Assembly: GCA_030591745.1 (NCBI GenBank)
Contig: JAUVAM010000104.1
Location: 1 to 8,800 of the forward strand
Direction of reading: 5' to 3'
DNA from: Deltaproteobacteria bacterium
Lineage (GTDB): Bacteria > Myxococcota > B64-G9
DNA length: 8,800 nucleotides
Part shown: one piece after another, positions 1-6,629 of the stretch
Position numbering within the stretch: the stretch's first letter is position 1
How the letters are laid out: each line of letters starts with the position of its first letter
The notes under the pieces: model-generated
Seen by the model: the letters and a program-made list of their open reading frames with translations, nothing else
Databases searched by the model: none
What the model was told of the DNA's origin: nothing
Made by a program: the position numbers and the translations under genes

Positions 1-1983
1 GAAGGAAAGCCTCTTGCCGGGGCAAAGGTCTCTGCAAACCAAGCCGGCTCGGGTGGTCGACTGGGTGCAACCAAGTCGACCGCCGAAGGTCAATGGTCAT
101 TTCCAGGCCTGTCCGCCGGTCGTTTTGAATTCGAAGCAAGTCACGAGGATTATTTGGTCGGAAAACTGGAAGTGCTCACGCTCGACGGTCGTAAAGCCGT
201 GTCCAATCTGGTCATCAAAATGAGGACCGGCGGTGAAATCAAGGGTGAGGTTCGGGATTCGAGCGGAAAGCGCGTCCCAAACGCAATGTTACGAACGATA
301 CCCAAGGATGGAAGGCTGGCGGAGGCCTGTTCCAAAGGCCAAGCAGATGCCGCTGGGTATTTCCATTTGAAGGGACTTGCAAGGTGCGAGCTTCGACTTG
401 CCGCTTTGGATGATACCCGTGCCTCCGAAGCCGTCGACGTGGACCTGAAATCCAAGACATCAGCAGATGGGGTGATCTTGATCTTGCAGGATGCTCAAAT
501 TCAAGGTGTCGTGGTCACCTCGGAAGGAGAGCCCATTTCAGGCGCCCACGTGGGGGCGCATCTTCTCGGCGGTTGGTCGGGCTACGAAAGAAGACTTTCC
601 GGCTCCAGAACAAATGTGACTGATTCGGATGGCCATTTCTCCGTAGGGCCATTGATGCCCGGGGATTACAGACTCACCGCGGGGTACCACGAGCGGTCGA
701 TTCGCCCCGCCCTTCCGAAGGTTTCGGCAAGTCAGGAGGCAAGCACAGGCGAGAAAAATGTGCGTCTGGTGATGGACCCGCACGGGGGGATCAAGGGTCG
801 GATACGAACCAAGAGCGAAGAGACACCCAAGGGCTTTCAGATTTGGTATGCCTATTTTCATCCCATGGGGTCCAGTATGATGATGGCACTTGGTGATCCC
901 TTGTCTTTTTCCAACGAGGACGGCTCCTTTCTCTTACAGGGCATGCCACCCGCCAAATACGAATTGAGCGTGGTGAGCGATAGCTTCAAAGCCTTGATCA
1001 AGAAAAACATCGAGGTCAGCGCTGGAAAGATCACGGATGTCGGCACCTTGATTGCAGAGTCCGGCCGAAGCATCAGAGGGACCGTGGTGAACCGTCACCA
1101 TGAGCCCATAGAAGGAGCCATCGTCGAAACCGGGATTTCATTCTTCAAATTTCTGGATAACTCTCGCTTACCCAAAAAAATATCATGGTCTGGCGAAAGA
1201 CGGCGTAAAAAGACAGGGCCCGATGGACGGTTTCTCGTGGAGGGTTTTTCCGAGTATGCCTTTGGCATCATCGCGCATCACCAACGGCATGGTCATTCGA
1301 GCTTCATCGAGATTCCCGAAGGTGAGGAAAACCAGGAAATCGAAATCCTGGTCCAAGAGACAGGAAGTCTCACCGGACGGGTCAGCAGGGGCAAGCAAGC
1401 GCTGAATAGAGCGAGGGTGACGCTCAAAGAGGCCAATCACGGAAAAATCAATCTCTCCAAGAAAACAGCCTCGGATGGAACCTACAAAATTGAAGACATT
1501 CCTCAAGGCGATTACCTCCTAAGAGCCATACCGGAAACAAACCCTGGGCGCCTGCCTCCAGAGGAAATCATCAATGTGGAAGGCGGAGAAAAAAAACGCA
1601 TCGATATCGATCTCGGGCCTGTTGGTTCCATCATCAAGGTTTCGGTCAATTTCCGAAAAGCAAGCAAAGACCCCTGGGCGCTGGTGAAGCTCAATGTGGC
1701 CATCGAAAGCGCGAGGAAATACGGCGAGATTCTTGCTCTCTATGATCGACGCCTGCATGAGGTCGAATTCAAGACGATTCGACCAGAAGGGTCCAAAGTC
1801 ACCAACTTCATCAACGTGCCGTCTGGTGACTACACCGTATGTATCCTGCCTTCCGCCTGTGTCTTCGGAAACATGGTGCTCAGGCCGCATCCGAAGGAGT
1901 TACACGAATTGCCTGTCAGCTGTACGCTTGTGAGGGTGGCCGAGGGGACCAGGGAACTGACCGTCAACCTGGCTACGCCTTAA
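1..1983 (+). CDS. Carboxypeptidase-regulatory-like repeat protein (5' partial)
   Basis: The reading frame is open from base 1 and runs to TAA at 1981-1983, giving 660 residues; the start lies upstream, so the internal ATG at 154 is not the real start. Visible are about six beta-sandwich modules of the CarboxypepD_reg-like type (fragment residues about 1-76, 77-163, 167-261, 262-353, 356-453, 455-539). Each opens with a strand such as IQGVVVTSEGEPISGAHV and later has the D-x-x-G-x-F-x-(L/V)-x-G-(L/M)-x-P-G-x-Y pattern. A different C-terminal domain (about 540-660) follows. Such modules are usually structural or adhesive in exported proteins, and no catalytic domain is seen. The protein aligns end to end with the downstream gene, where the matching first residue is about 255, so roughly 250 N-terminal residues are missing here. 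By analogy it is probably membrane-anchored or exported, but its N-terminus cannot be seen. It is probably the first of two co-transcribed paralogues. The fold is confident; the biological role is unknown. Confidence 0.88.
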   Translation, partial: EGKPLAGAKVSANQAGSGGRLGATKSTAEGQWSFPGLSAGRFEFEASHEDYLVGKLEVLTLDGRKAVSNLVIKMRTGGEIKGEVRDSSGKRVPNAMLRTIPKDGRLAEACSKGQADAAGYFHLKGLARCELRLAALDDTRASEAVDVDLKSKTSADGVILILQDAQIQGVVVTSEGEPISGAHVGAHLLGGWSGYERRLSGSRTNVTDSDGHFSVGPLMPGDYRLTAGYHERSIRPALPKVSASQEASTGEKNVRLVMDPHGGIKGRIRTKSEETPKGFQIWYAYFHPMGSSMMMALGDPLSFSNEDGSFLLQGMPPAKYELSVVSDSFKALIKKNIEVSAGKITDVGTLIAESGRSIRGTVVNRHHEPIEGAIVETGISFFKFLDNSRLPKKISWSGERRRKKTGPDGRFLVEGFSEYAFGIIAHHQRHGHSSFIEIPEGEENQEIEILVQETGSLTGRVSRGKQALNRARVTLKEANHGKINLSKKTASDGTYKIEDIPQGDYLLRAIPETNPGRLPPEEIINVEGGEKKRIDIDLGPVGSIIKVSVNFRKASKDPWALVKLNVAIESARKYGEILALYDRRLHEVEFKTIRPEGSKVTNFINVPSGDYTVCILPSACVFGNMVLRPHPKELHELPVSCTLVRVAEGTRELTVNLATP

Positions 1984-1992
1984 GGCTCCATT

Positions 1993-1998
1993 GAGAGG
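1993..1998 (+). promoter_or_regulatory. Ribosome binding site deciding the start of the second repeat protein
   Basis: GAGAGG lies directly against an ATG at 1999, with no spacer, but 9 bases upstream of an in-frame ATG at 2008. Shine-Dalgarno spacing therefore favours 2008 as the true start, removing three residues (MLD). The site sits in the short gap after the upstream stop codon, which fits translation from a shared transcript. Confidence 0.6.
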
Positions 1999-2007
1999 AT
2001 GCTCGAC

Positions 2008-4746
2008 ATGAAGGAAAGCAAGTCAATCGCTTCTGTTCGAATCTGGTGGGCTGTCGTAATCCTTGCGCTGCTCATTGCGGGCTTTGTTTTCTGGCCCAGA
2101 GATGCGGAGCAGACCGGACATACAGAGTCAGAGGTCGTGGAAAGTGACAAAGAACTCACGAAGCGACCTTCCGAATCCAAAATGGCGAGAGCCAAAGCGG
2201 ACATGAGTGGGGTCAAGGCGGCCAGAGACGATCCAGCGGGCGCTCTCCAACTCGAGGGGCAGGTGATCGACAAGGATGAATTGCCGGTCGCGGATGCCGA
2301 GATCCTGATGTCCTTTTATCCCCCGCGCACCACGCAAAGCGAACAAAACGGCACCTTTGTGTTCACGAACTTGCCTCAGCGGAGGTATCGGATTTCCGCA
2401 CGGTCTGGAAGTCGCCTGGCGGATCCCTTAGAGGTGTTTCTCACGGACTCGACTGAACCTGTGATTCTGCGTCTAAAGGAAGCAGCCTCTTTGCAAGTAA
2501 CCGTTCGAGACGGCGATTCAGACAAGGCCCTGGAAGGGGCCATGGTGCTCCTCGGACGACACAAGTATAGCGAAAGATGGGCCAGGACCGACAGGAACGG
2601 CACGGTTCTCTTCGAAGGCATCCCGGAGGGGACAACCTACTTGGAGGCCTCCGCGCCTGGCTATGGGCTTATCAGTGACTACATCAGGATTTCGAGGCAT
2701 GCCGGTCTCGAGCAGAAGCGCACCCTGTTGTTGTACCCGGGGGCTTCCGTCTCGGGTTCGGTGGTGGATCCGGCGGGAAAGGCTCTTGCGGATGCGAGCG
2801 TTTCAGCCACTCGATTGGGAGATGTCAGCCCATTGGGCACAGCAAAATCGGCTTCGGAAGGCCAATGGTCATTTCCAGGATTGTCCGCGGGGCGCTATAA
2901 ATTCCAAGCGAGTCATGAAGGTTATTTGGCGGGAAAACCAAAAGCCGTCACCCTCGACGGTCGTGGGGCCATGTCGGGGATACGCCTCGAAGTGGAGCGT
3001 GGAGGCGATGTGCAAGGGGAGGTCCGTGACTTGGACGGCGAGCGCGTGCCCGGCGCAAGATTGCGAGGGCTCGCCAGCGATGATTCCTATATTCATGGCA
3101 TATCAGATGCCAAGGGCACCTTTCACTTGAGAGGGCTACCGAGAACAGAACTTCGACTGGTCGCCAGGCTCGGTGCCCTCAGTTCCGATGTCGTCGACGT
3201 GGATTTGAAATCCAAAGCATCAAAAACGGGCGTGGTTTTGGTCTTGCTGGATGGGCGGATTCAAGGTGTCGTGGTGAATTCGAAAAATGAGCCTGTTGCT
3301 GATGCCCGTGTGATGGCATTCCCCGCCAAGAGGTCGAAGCGCCGCGATAGTTTCATCGCCGGTCATGCGACAAACACCACTGACTCGGAAGGACATTTTT
3401 CTTTGGGGGGATTGAGACCCGGGAGCTTTAAACTCTCCGTGGCGATGCAGGGACAACCTGAATTTGCCAGATACCTGAAGGTCGGTTCGAAAAAAGTGGT
3501 GGCGCACACAGGTGATGAAAATGTGCGATTGTTGCTGGACCCAAACGGCGGGCTCAAAGGTCGGGTGCTTACCAGCAAGCAACAAGCACCCAGCCGATTT
3601 CAAATCTTTGTCACCAAAGGTCGTTTCATCACAGGCTTTGGTCAAGCACCCATCTTTTCAAATGAAGACGGCTCTTTTTTGCTTCAGGGCATTCCACCAG
3701 GTACTTACACATTGACCGTGGCTGGCGATAGCTTTTTGCAGTTGGTCAAGACAAATGTATTTGTCAGGTCCGAAGAAACCCGGGACATCGGCACCCTGGT
3801 CGTTTCGGAAGGACGAAGCATCGCCGGAACGGTGGTGGACAATCAGCACAACCCCATCGAAGGAGCGATCGTCGAGACAGGCAGATCTTTTCTGAAGTTC
3901 AATGATGATTTTGATACGCCGAAAAAAACTTCATGGGAGGGCAACAAGCGGCGAACACAAACCGGCCCCAATGGACAATTTAGGATAGAGGGCGTATCCG
4001 ATCGCTCCCTGGCTATCATTGCTCACCATCGGAAGCACGGCCATTCAAACGGCATCGAGATTCCCGGAGGTGAAGAAAACCAGGAGATCGAGATTTTGCT
4101 CAGGCCGGAAGGAAGCCTTACGGGAGTCGTCCGTCGTGAGAATCAACCGGTGGCCGGGGCGCGAGTAAAAATAGAAGAAGCCAACAAGGGGAAGCTCAAG
4201 ATCATGAGGACCTCGGCTTCGGACGGAGCCTACGAATTCAAGCGCATGCCCGAAGGCGACTACATCTTGTCTGCGCATGAAGAAGGAAGAAATGAAATCA
4301 GGGATCCTCGTCTTTTACCGGAGGGCCAGGCTGTCAAAGTGAAAGGCGGAGAGGAACAGCGCATCGAAATCACCCTCGCACCCAAAGGCGCGGTGTTGAC
4401 GGTCGAAGTCGATTTCCGACAAGCAGCACCGGACGAGGGCTGGGCCGTGGTGAAGCTGAATTCAGAGATAGAAGCCAGAAATTTCGGCGAGATTGTTCCC
4501 CACTACAGCAAGGACGTACTCGGCACCAAGGTGGAAATGATCCGCCCCGAAGTCTCCAACACCACAAGCTTCGATCACATCAAGCCTGGAGGCTACACGG
4601 TCTGCGTCCTCTCCTCCGCCTGCGTCATGTCGGGGGTGATTCTCAGAACCAGGGAGAAAGAACTGTACAGCCTCCCCGTCAACTGCGCCATTGTGAGAGT
4701 GGCCGAGGGAGTCAAGGAACAGACGGTACGACTGGCCACCCCCTGA
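2008..4746 (+). CDS. Membrane-anchored carboxypeptidase-regulatory-like repeat protein
   Basis: This is a complete 912-residue protein if started at ATG 2008; ATG 1999 is in frame but too close to the GAGAGG site. Residues 1-11 are polar and basic, and about 12-29 form one hydrophobic segment (IWWAVVILALLIAGFVFW). This reads as an N-terminal signal anchor that places the rest outside the cytoplasmic membrane. A charged low-complexity stalk (about 30-78) follows. Then come about eight CarboxypepD_reg-like beta-sandwich modules (roughly 80-157, 162-245, 246-329, 330-411, 416-511, 514-598, 602-699, 702-792), each with a G-x-V-x-D opening and a G-x-F-x-L-x-G-x-P-G-x-Y close. The last 120 residues are a separate domain with three cysteines shared with the upstream paralogue. 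No lipobox, sortase motif or enzyme domain is visible. The upstream paralogue ends 24 bp before this start, so the two form an operon. The likely role is structural, adhesive or envelope-associated, but this is inference from the fold alone. Confidence 0.9.
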   Translation: MKESKSIASVRIWWAVVILALLIAGFVFWPRDAEQTGHTESEVVESDKELTKRPSESKMARAKADMSGVKAARDDPAGALQLEGQVIDKDELPVADAEILMSFYPPRTTQSEQNGTFVFTNLPQRRYRISARSGSRLADPLEVFLTDSTEPVILRLKEAASLQVTVRDGDSDKALEGAMVLLGRHKYSERWARTDRNGTVLFEGIPEGTTYLEASAPGYGLISDYIRISRHAGLEQKRTLLLYPGASVSGSVVDPAGKALADASVSATRLGDVSPLGTAKSASEGQWSFPGLSAGRYKFQASHEGYLAGKPKAVTLDGRGAMSGIRLEVERGGDVQGEVRDLDGERVPGARLRGLASDDSYIHGISDAKGTFHLRGLPRTELRLVARLGALSSDVVDVDLKSKASKTGVVLVLLDGRIQGVVVNSKNEPVADARVMAFPAKRSKRRDSFIAGHATNTTDSEGHFSLGGLRPGSFKLSVAMQGQPEFARYLKVGSKKVVAHTGDENVRLLLDPNGGLKGRVLTSKQQAPSRFQIFVTKGRFITGFGQAPIFSNEDGSFLLQGIPPGTYTLTVAGDSFLQLVKTNVFVRSEETRDIGTLVVSEGRSIAGTVVDNQHNPIEGAIVETGRSFLKFNDDFDTPKKTSWEGNKRRTQTGPNGQFRIEGVSDRSLAIIAHHRKHGHSNGIEIPGGEENQEIEILLRPEGSLTGVVRRENQPVAGARVKIEEANKGKLKIMRTSASDGAYEFKRMPEGDYILSAHEEGRNEIRDPRLLPEGQAVKVKGGEEQRIEITLAPKGAVLTVEVDFRQAAPDEGWAVVKLNSEIEARNFGEIVPHYSKDVLGTKVEMIRPEVSNTTSFDHIKPGGYTVCVLSSACVMSGVILRTREKELYSLPVNCAIVRVAEGVKEQTVRLATP

Positions 4747-4766
4747 TATTCCAGCAAGACCTGCTT
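4747..4766. other. Convergent intergenic gap without a clear terminator
   Basis: Only 20 bp separate the stop codons of the convergent genes. The gap contains a weak AGCA/TGCT inverted repeat with a five-base loop and no T-run on either side, which is too weak to call an intrinsic terminator. Transcripts from the two operons probably overlap at their 3' ends or end by another mechanism. Confidence 0.6.
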
Positions 4767-6629
4767 CTAGATTAAGATACCCTTTTCGGCCAGGGCGTTG
4801 GTGGTGATGGCCACCCGTTCTTCCCCCAGTTGATTGACCATGACCAGAATCTGGGGATGGCTCATGATCAAGGAGTCGAAGTCCTCCCTTGGCAACCTGA
4901 GCACCATGCCGGGTGACCGCGGCTTGACCGTGGCGATGGCTGCTTCTTTTCGAAGGCAGGAGATCTCGCCGAATACTTCGCCCTCGGAAAGCTCGCCCAC
5001 CTCCAGGACCTGACCATCCGCCATTTTGCAGTAAACCTGCATGGTGCCGCGCAAGACCAGATATAGGCCGTCGGACTCCTCGCCCTCGGTGACCAGCACC
5101 TCCCCCGCTTCGACTTCACGCTGAACGAATCGCTGGATGATCTGTACGCGCTCTTCCTTCCGGAATGGCTTAAACAGGGGTGAGGTGGCCATGATATTTC
5201 GCAGCAGGCGCTGCTGAGTGAACTTATTGAGCACCATCTCAACTTCCGGGTGCAATTTAATCACGTCGTCGATTAGTGCACGGGAGATCTCAAAGAGCTC
5301 TCCTTCTTCGATGCATTGAACAGAAGCGCCGCGTGGACCACCCTGCAAAACGCTCATCTCGCCGAAAAAGGCGCCTTCTCCCAGGCGGGCAAGCTGAACG
5401 AGCTTGCTCTCGTCGAGGCGCTTGAGCACCCTGACTCTGCCTGAGGCGATGGTGAACATGCTGGAGCCTGCGTCACCCTCTCGTAAGACCAGTTCACCAG
5501 GCTGCATGAACACCATCTTCATTCGCTCAAGGATGGTGATGAAGGCCTCCGGCGAGAGATCACTAAATAGCGGAATCTCAGGAAGCGTGGCTTCCTGCTT
5601 GGCGGCCTCGTCGACTCGGAGATCGAACTGCAAACCATCCGCTCTGTCCGCCTCGGTGGCATCCGGGACCTCAGCCTGGGCCTCAACCAACTCACCCACG
5701 ATGGGTGCAGGCTCCGGTGCAGGCTCAGGCGCGGGCTCAGGCTCAGGCTCAAGCGCGGGCTCCGATGCAAGCGCGGGTTCCGATGCAAGCGCGGGCTCCG
5801 ATGCAGACAAAGGCTCAGGTTCTGGTGTGGGTTCTGGTGTGGATTCTGGTGCGGGCGAAGTCCCAACCGAAGGTTGGGGTTCAGGTTCAGGTTCAGGTTC
5901 AGGTTCTGGTGCAGGTTCTGGTGCAGGCTCCACCGCTTCGAGCGCTTCGGGCTCGATGATGGGCATGGGTGCCGGCACGGGCGAAGTCCCAACCGAAGGT
6001 TGGGGCGAAGTCCCAACTGAAGGTTGGGATTCTTCCGTCCGACCCTGCAAGTCCATCATGGGCATGGGCCCCAGGGGGATGGCCTCCAAAGCGAGGGCAT
6101 CTAAGGGAATCGCCTCAATTCCACCCGCGGCTTCGTTGAGATCATCCATGGAGGTCGTACGCTGAATCTCAAAGGTCACCTGTTCGCCTTCGCCGGTATC
6201 CAGTTCAATTGGATCTGTGGCCAGGCCTCGCATGCCCCCCGCGGGTGGAGGCGGAGGGGTGTCAGGCTCTTGTGACACTTTGACCTTGATAGCGGGTGCT
6301 TTCCGACCACCGGAGCGCTTGGCATATAACTCCGCCAATCTTTTCTGCACATCCTTGTGATCGGGGTCGATGTCCAAGACCACCTTGCAAGTCGCGATGG
6401 CCTTCAGCAAAAATCCATCTTCGGCATACTCGTTGGCCAGATCTACAAAGGTCTGGGCCGCCTTCTGGGTCTCGCCCATCTTGCGATAGATATACCCCAC
6501 GTTGCGCCGCGAGGCGTGGTCATCAGGCTCGATTTCAATCACCTGCTCGTATAGCTTGAGCGCCTTATCGTACCTACCTTTGCGGAGTAGGTTGGCCGCC
6601 TCGTCCTTGATCTTGCGGATGTTGGCCAT
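4767..6629 (-). CDS. TPR and dual cyclic-nucleotide-binding-fold protein
   Basis: This is a 620-residue cytoplasmic-type protein with no signal peptide. Residues about 1-105 are tetratricopeptide-like helices (for example [20 protein letters not shown] and [15 protein letters not shown]), a protein-protein interaction module. Residues about 110-345 are a low-complexity linker rich in Pro, Glu and Ala, with EP runs, SEPALA repeats and three copies of QPSVGTSP. Two CAP/cNMP-binding folds follow. The first (about 349-470) has the phosphate-binding cassette [16 protein letters not shown], keeping the family's key Glu (424) and Arg (433). The second (about 484-600) has [16 protein letters not shown], keeping Glu555 but with Ala564 where the Arg should be. 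There is no DNA-binding HTH after either fold, so this is not a CRP-type regulator; a sensor-scaffold role is more likely. ATG 6629 is supported by GGGAG 9 bases upstream and by the TPR starting almost at once. The gene overlaps the upstream HEAT gene by 56 bp, so the two are co-transcribed. Domain calls are strong; ligand and partners are unknown. Confidence 0.9.
   Translation of the reverse strand: MANIRKIKDEAANLLRKGRYDKALKLYEQVIEIEPDDHASRRNVGYIYRKMGETQKAAQTFVDLANEYAEDGFLLKAIATCKVVLDIDPDHKDVQKRLAELYAKRSGGRKAPAIKVKVSQEPDTPPPPPAGGMRGLATDPIELDTGEGEQVTFEIQRTTSMDDLNEAAGGIEAIPLDALALEAIPLGPMPMMDLQGRTEESQPSVGTSPQPSVGTSPVPAPMPIIEPEALEAVEPAPEPAPEPEPEPEPEPQPSVGTSPAPESTPEPTPEPEPLSASEPALASEPALASEPALEPEPEPAPEPAPEPAPIVGELVEAQAEVPDATEADRADGLQFDLRVDEAAKQEATLPEIPLFSDLSPEAFITILERMKMVFMQPGELVLREGDAGSSMFTIASGRVRVLKRLDESKLVQLARLGEGAFFGEMSVLQGGPRGASVQCIEEGELFEISRALIDDVIKLHPEVEMVLNKFTQQRLLRNIMATSPLFKPFRKEERVQIIQRFVQREVEAGEVLVTEGEESDGLYLVLRGTMQVYCKMADGQVLEVGELSEGEVFGEISCLRKEAAIATVKPRSPGMVLRLPREDFDSLIMSHPQILVMVNQLGEERVAITTNALAEKGILI
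5761..5814 (-). repeat. 18-bp tandem repeat encoding SEPALA units
   Basis: There are two near-identical 18-bp units at 5761-5778 and 5779-5796 (TCCGATGCAAGCGCGGGT and the same ending in C) and a degenerate third at 5797-5814. On the coding strand they give the SEPALA hexapeptide units near residues 272-293. The unit length is a multiple of three, so copy number can change without a frameshift. Confidence 0.8.
5855..5878 (-). repeat. Palindromic 24-bp repeat, copy 1
   Basis: The unit starts with GCGAAGT and ends with the palindrome CCCAACC-GAA-GGTTGGG at 5862-5878, a perfect 7-bp stem with a three-base loop. In the coding frame this region (5853-5876) specifies QPSVGTSP at residues 252-259. 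Identity with copy 2 extends over about 28 bp, including the flanking CGG and a trailing G. Confidence 0.85.
5981..6004 (-). repeat. Palindromic 24-bp repeat, copy 2
   Basis: This copy is identical to copy 1 across the 24-bp unit, with the perfect 7-bp-stem palindrome at 5988-6004. It abuts copy 3 directly and encodes QPSVGTSP at residues 210-217. Confidence 0.85.
6005..6028 (-). repeat. Palindromic 24-bp repeat, copy 3
   Basis: This copy is in direct tandem with copy 2 and has one C-to-T change (AACTGAAGGTT instead of AACCGAAGGTT), which breaks the innermost base pair of the stem. The change is synonymous: the peptide is again QPSVGTSP (residues 202-209). Confidence 0.85.

Larger units (their letters stand above)
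5701..5960 (-). repeat. Low-complexity Pro-Glu-Ala linker-coding repeat tract
   Basis: This tract inside the TPR/cNMP gene encodes mostly alternating Glu-Pro and Ala-Pro dipeptides (linker residues about 224-310). At DNA level it contains 6-bp reiterations, best seen around 5879-5905 as repeated GGTTCA on the plus strand, and 12-bp variants around 5821-5850. Such tracts are prone to length change by replication slippage. The likely role of the peptide is an extended spacer between the TPR and the sensor folds. Confidence 0.8.

Noticed and set aside
4747..4766. Bidirectional terminator between the convergent genes
   Set aside because: The only inverted repeat is 4 bp with no T-tract, which is too weak to support.
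4767..5583. CRP/FNR-type transcription regulator
   Set aside because: The cNMP folds are present, but no helix-turn-helix follows either of them, and the protein ends soon after the second fold.
5855..6028. CRISPR array
   Set aside because: There are only three copies, two directly adjacent with no spacer, all in frame within a protein-coding gene.
5988..6028. Intrinsic terminator formed by the palindromes
   Set aside because: No T-run follows the stems on either strand and they lie mid-gene.
5404..6165. 253-residue plus-strand open frame rich in Gly-Ser and Gly-Ala
   Set aside because: It is antisense to the Pro-Glu linker of the TPR/cNMP gene; the Gly-Ser pattern is the mirror of the EP repeats and the protein shows no domain.
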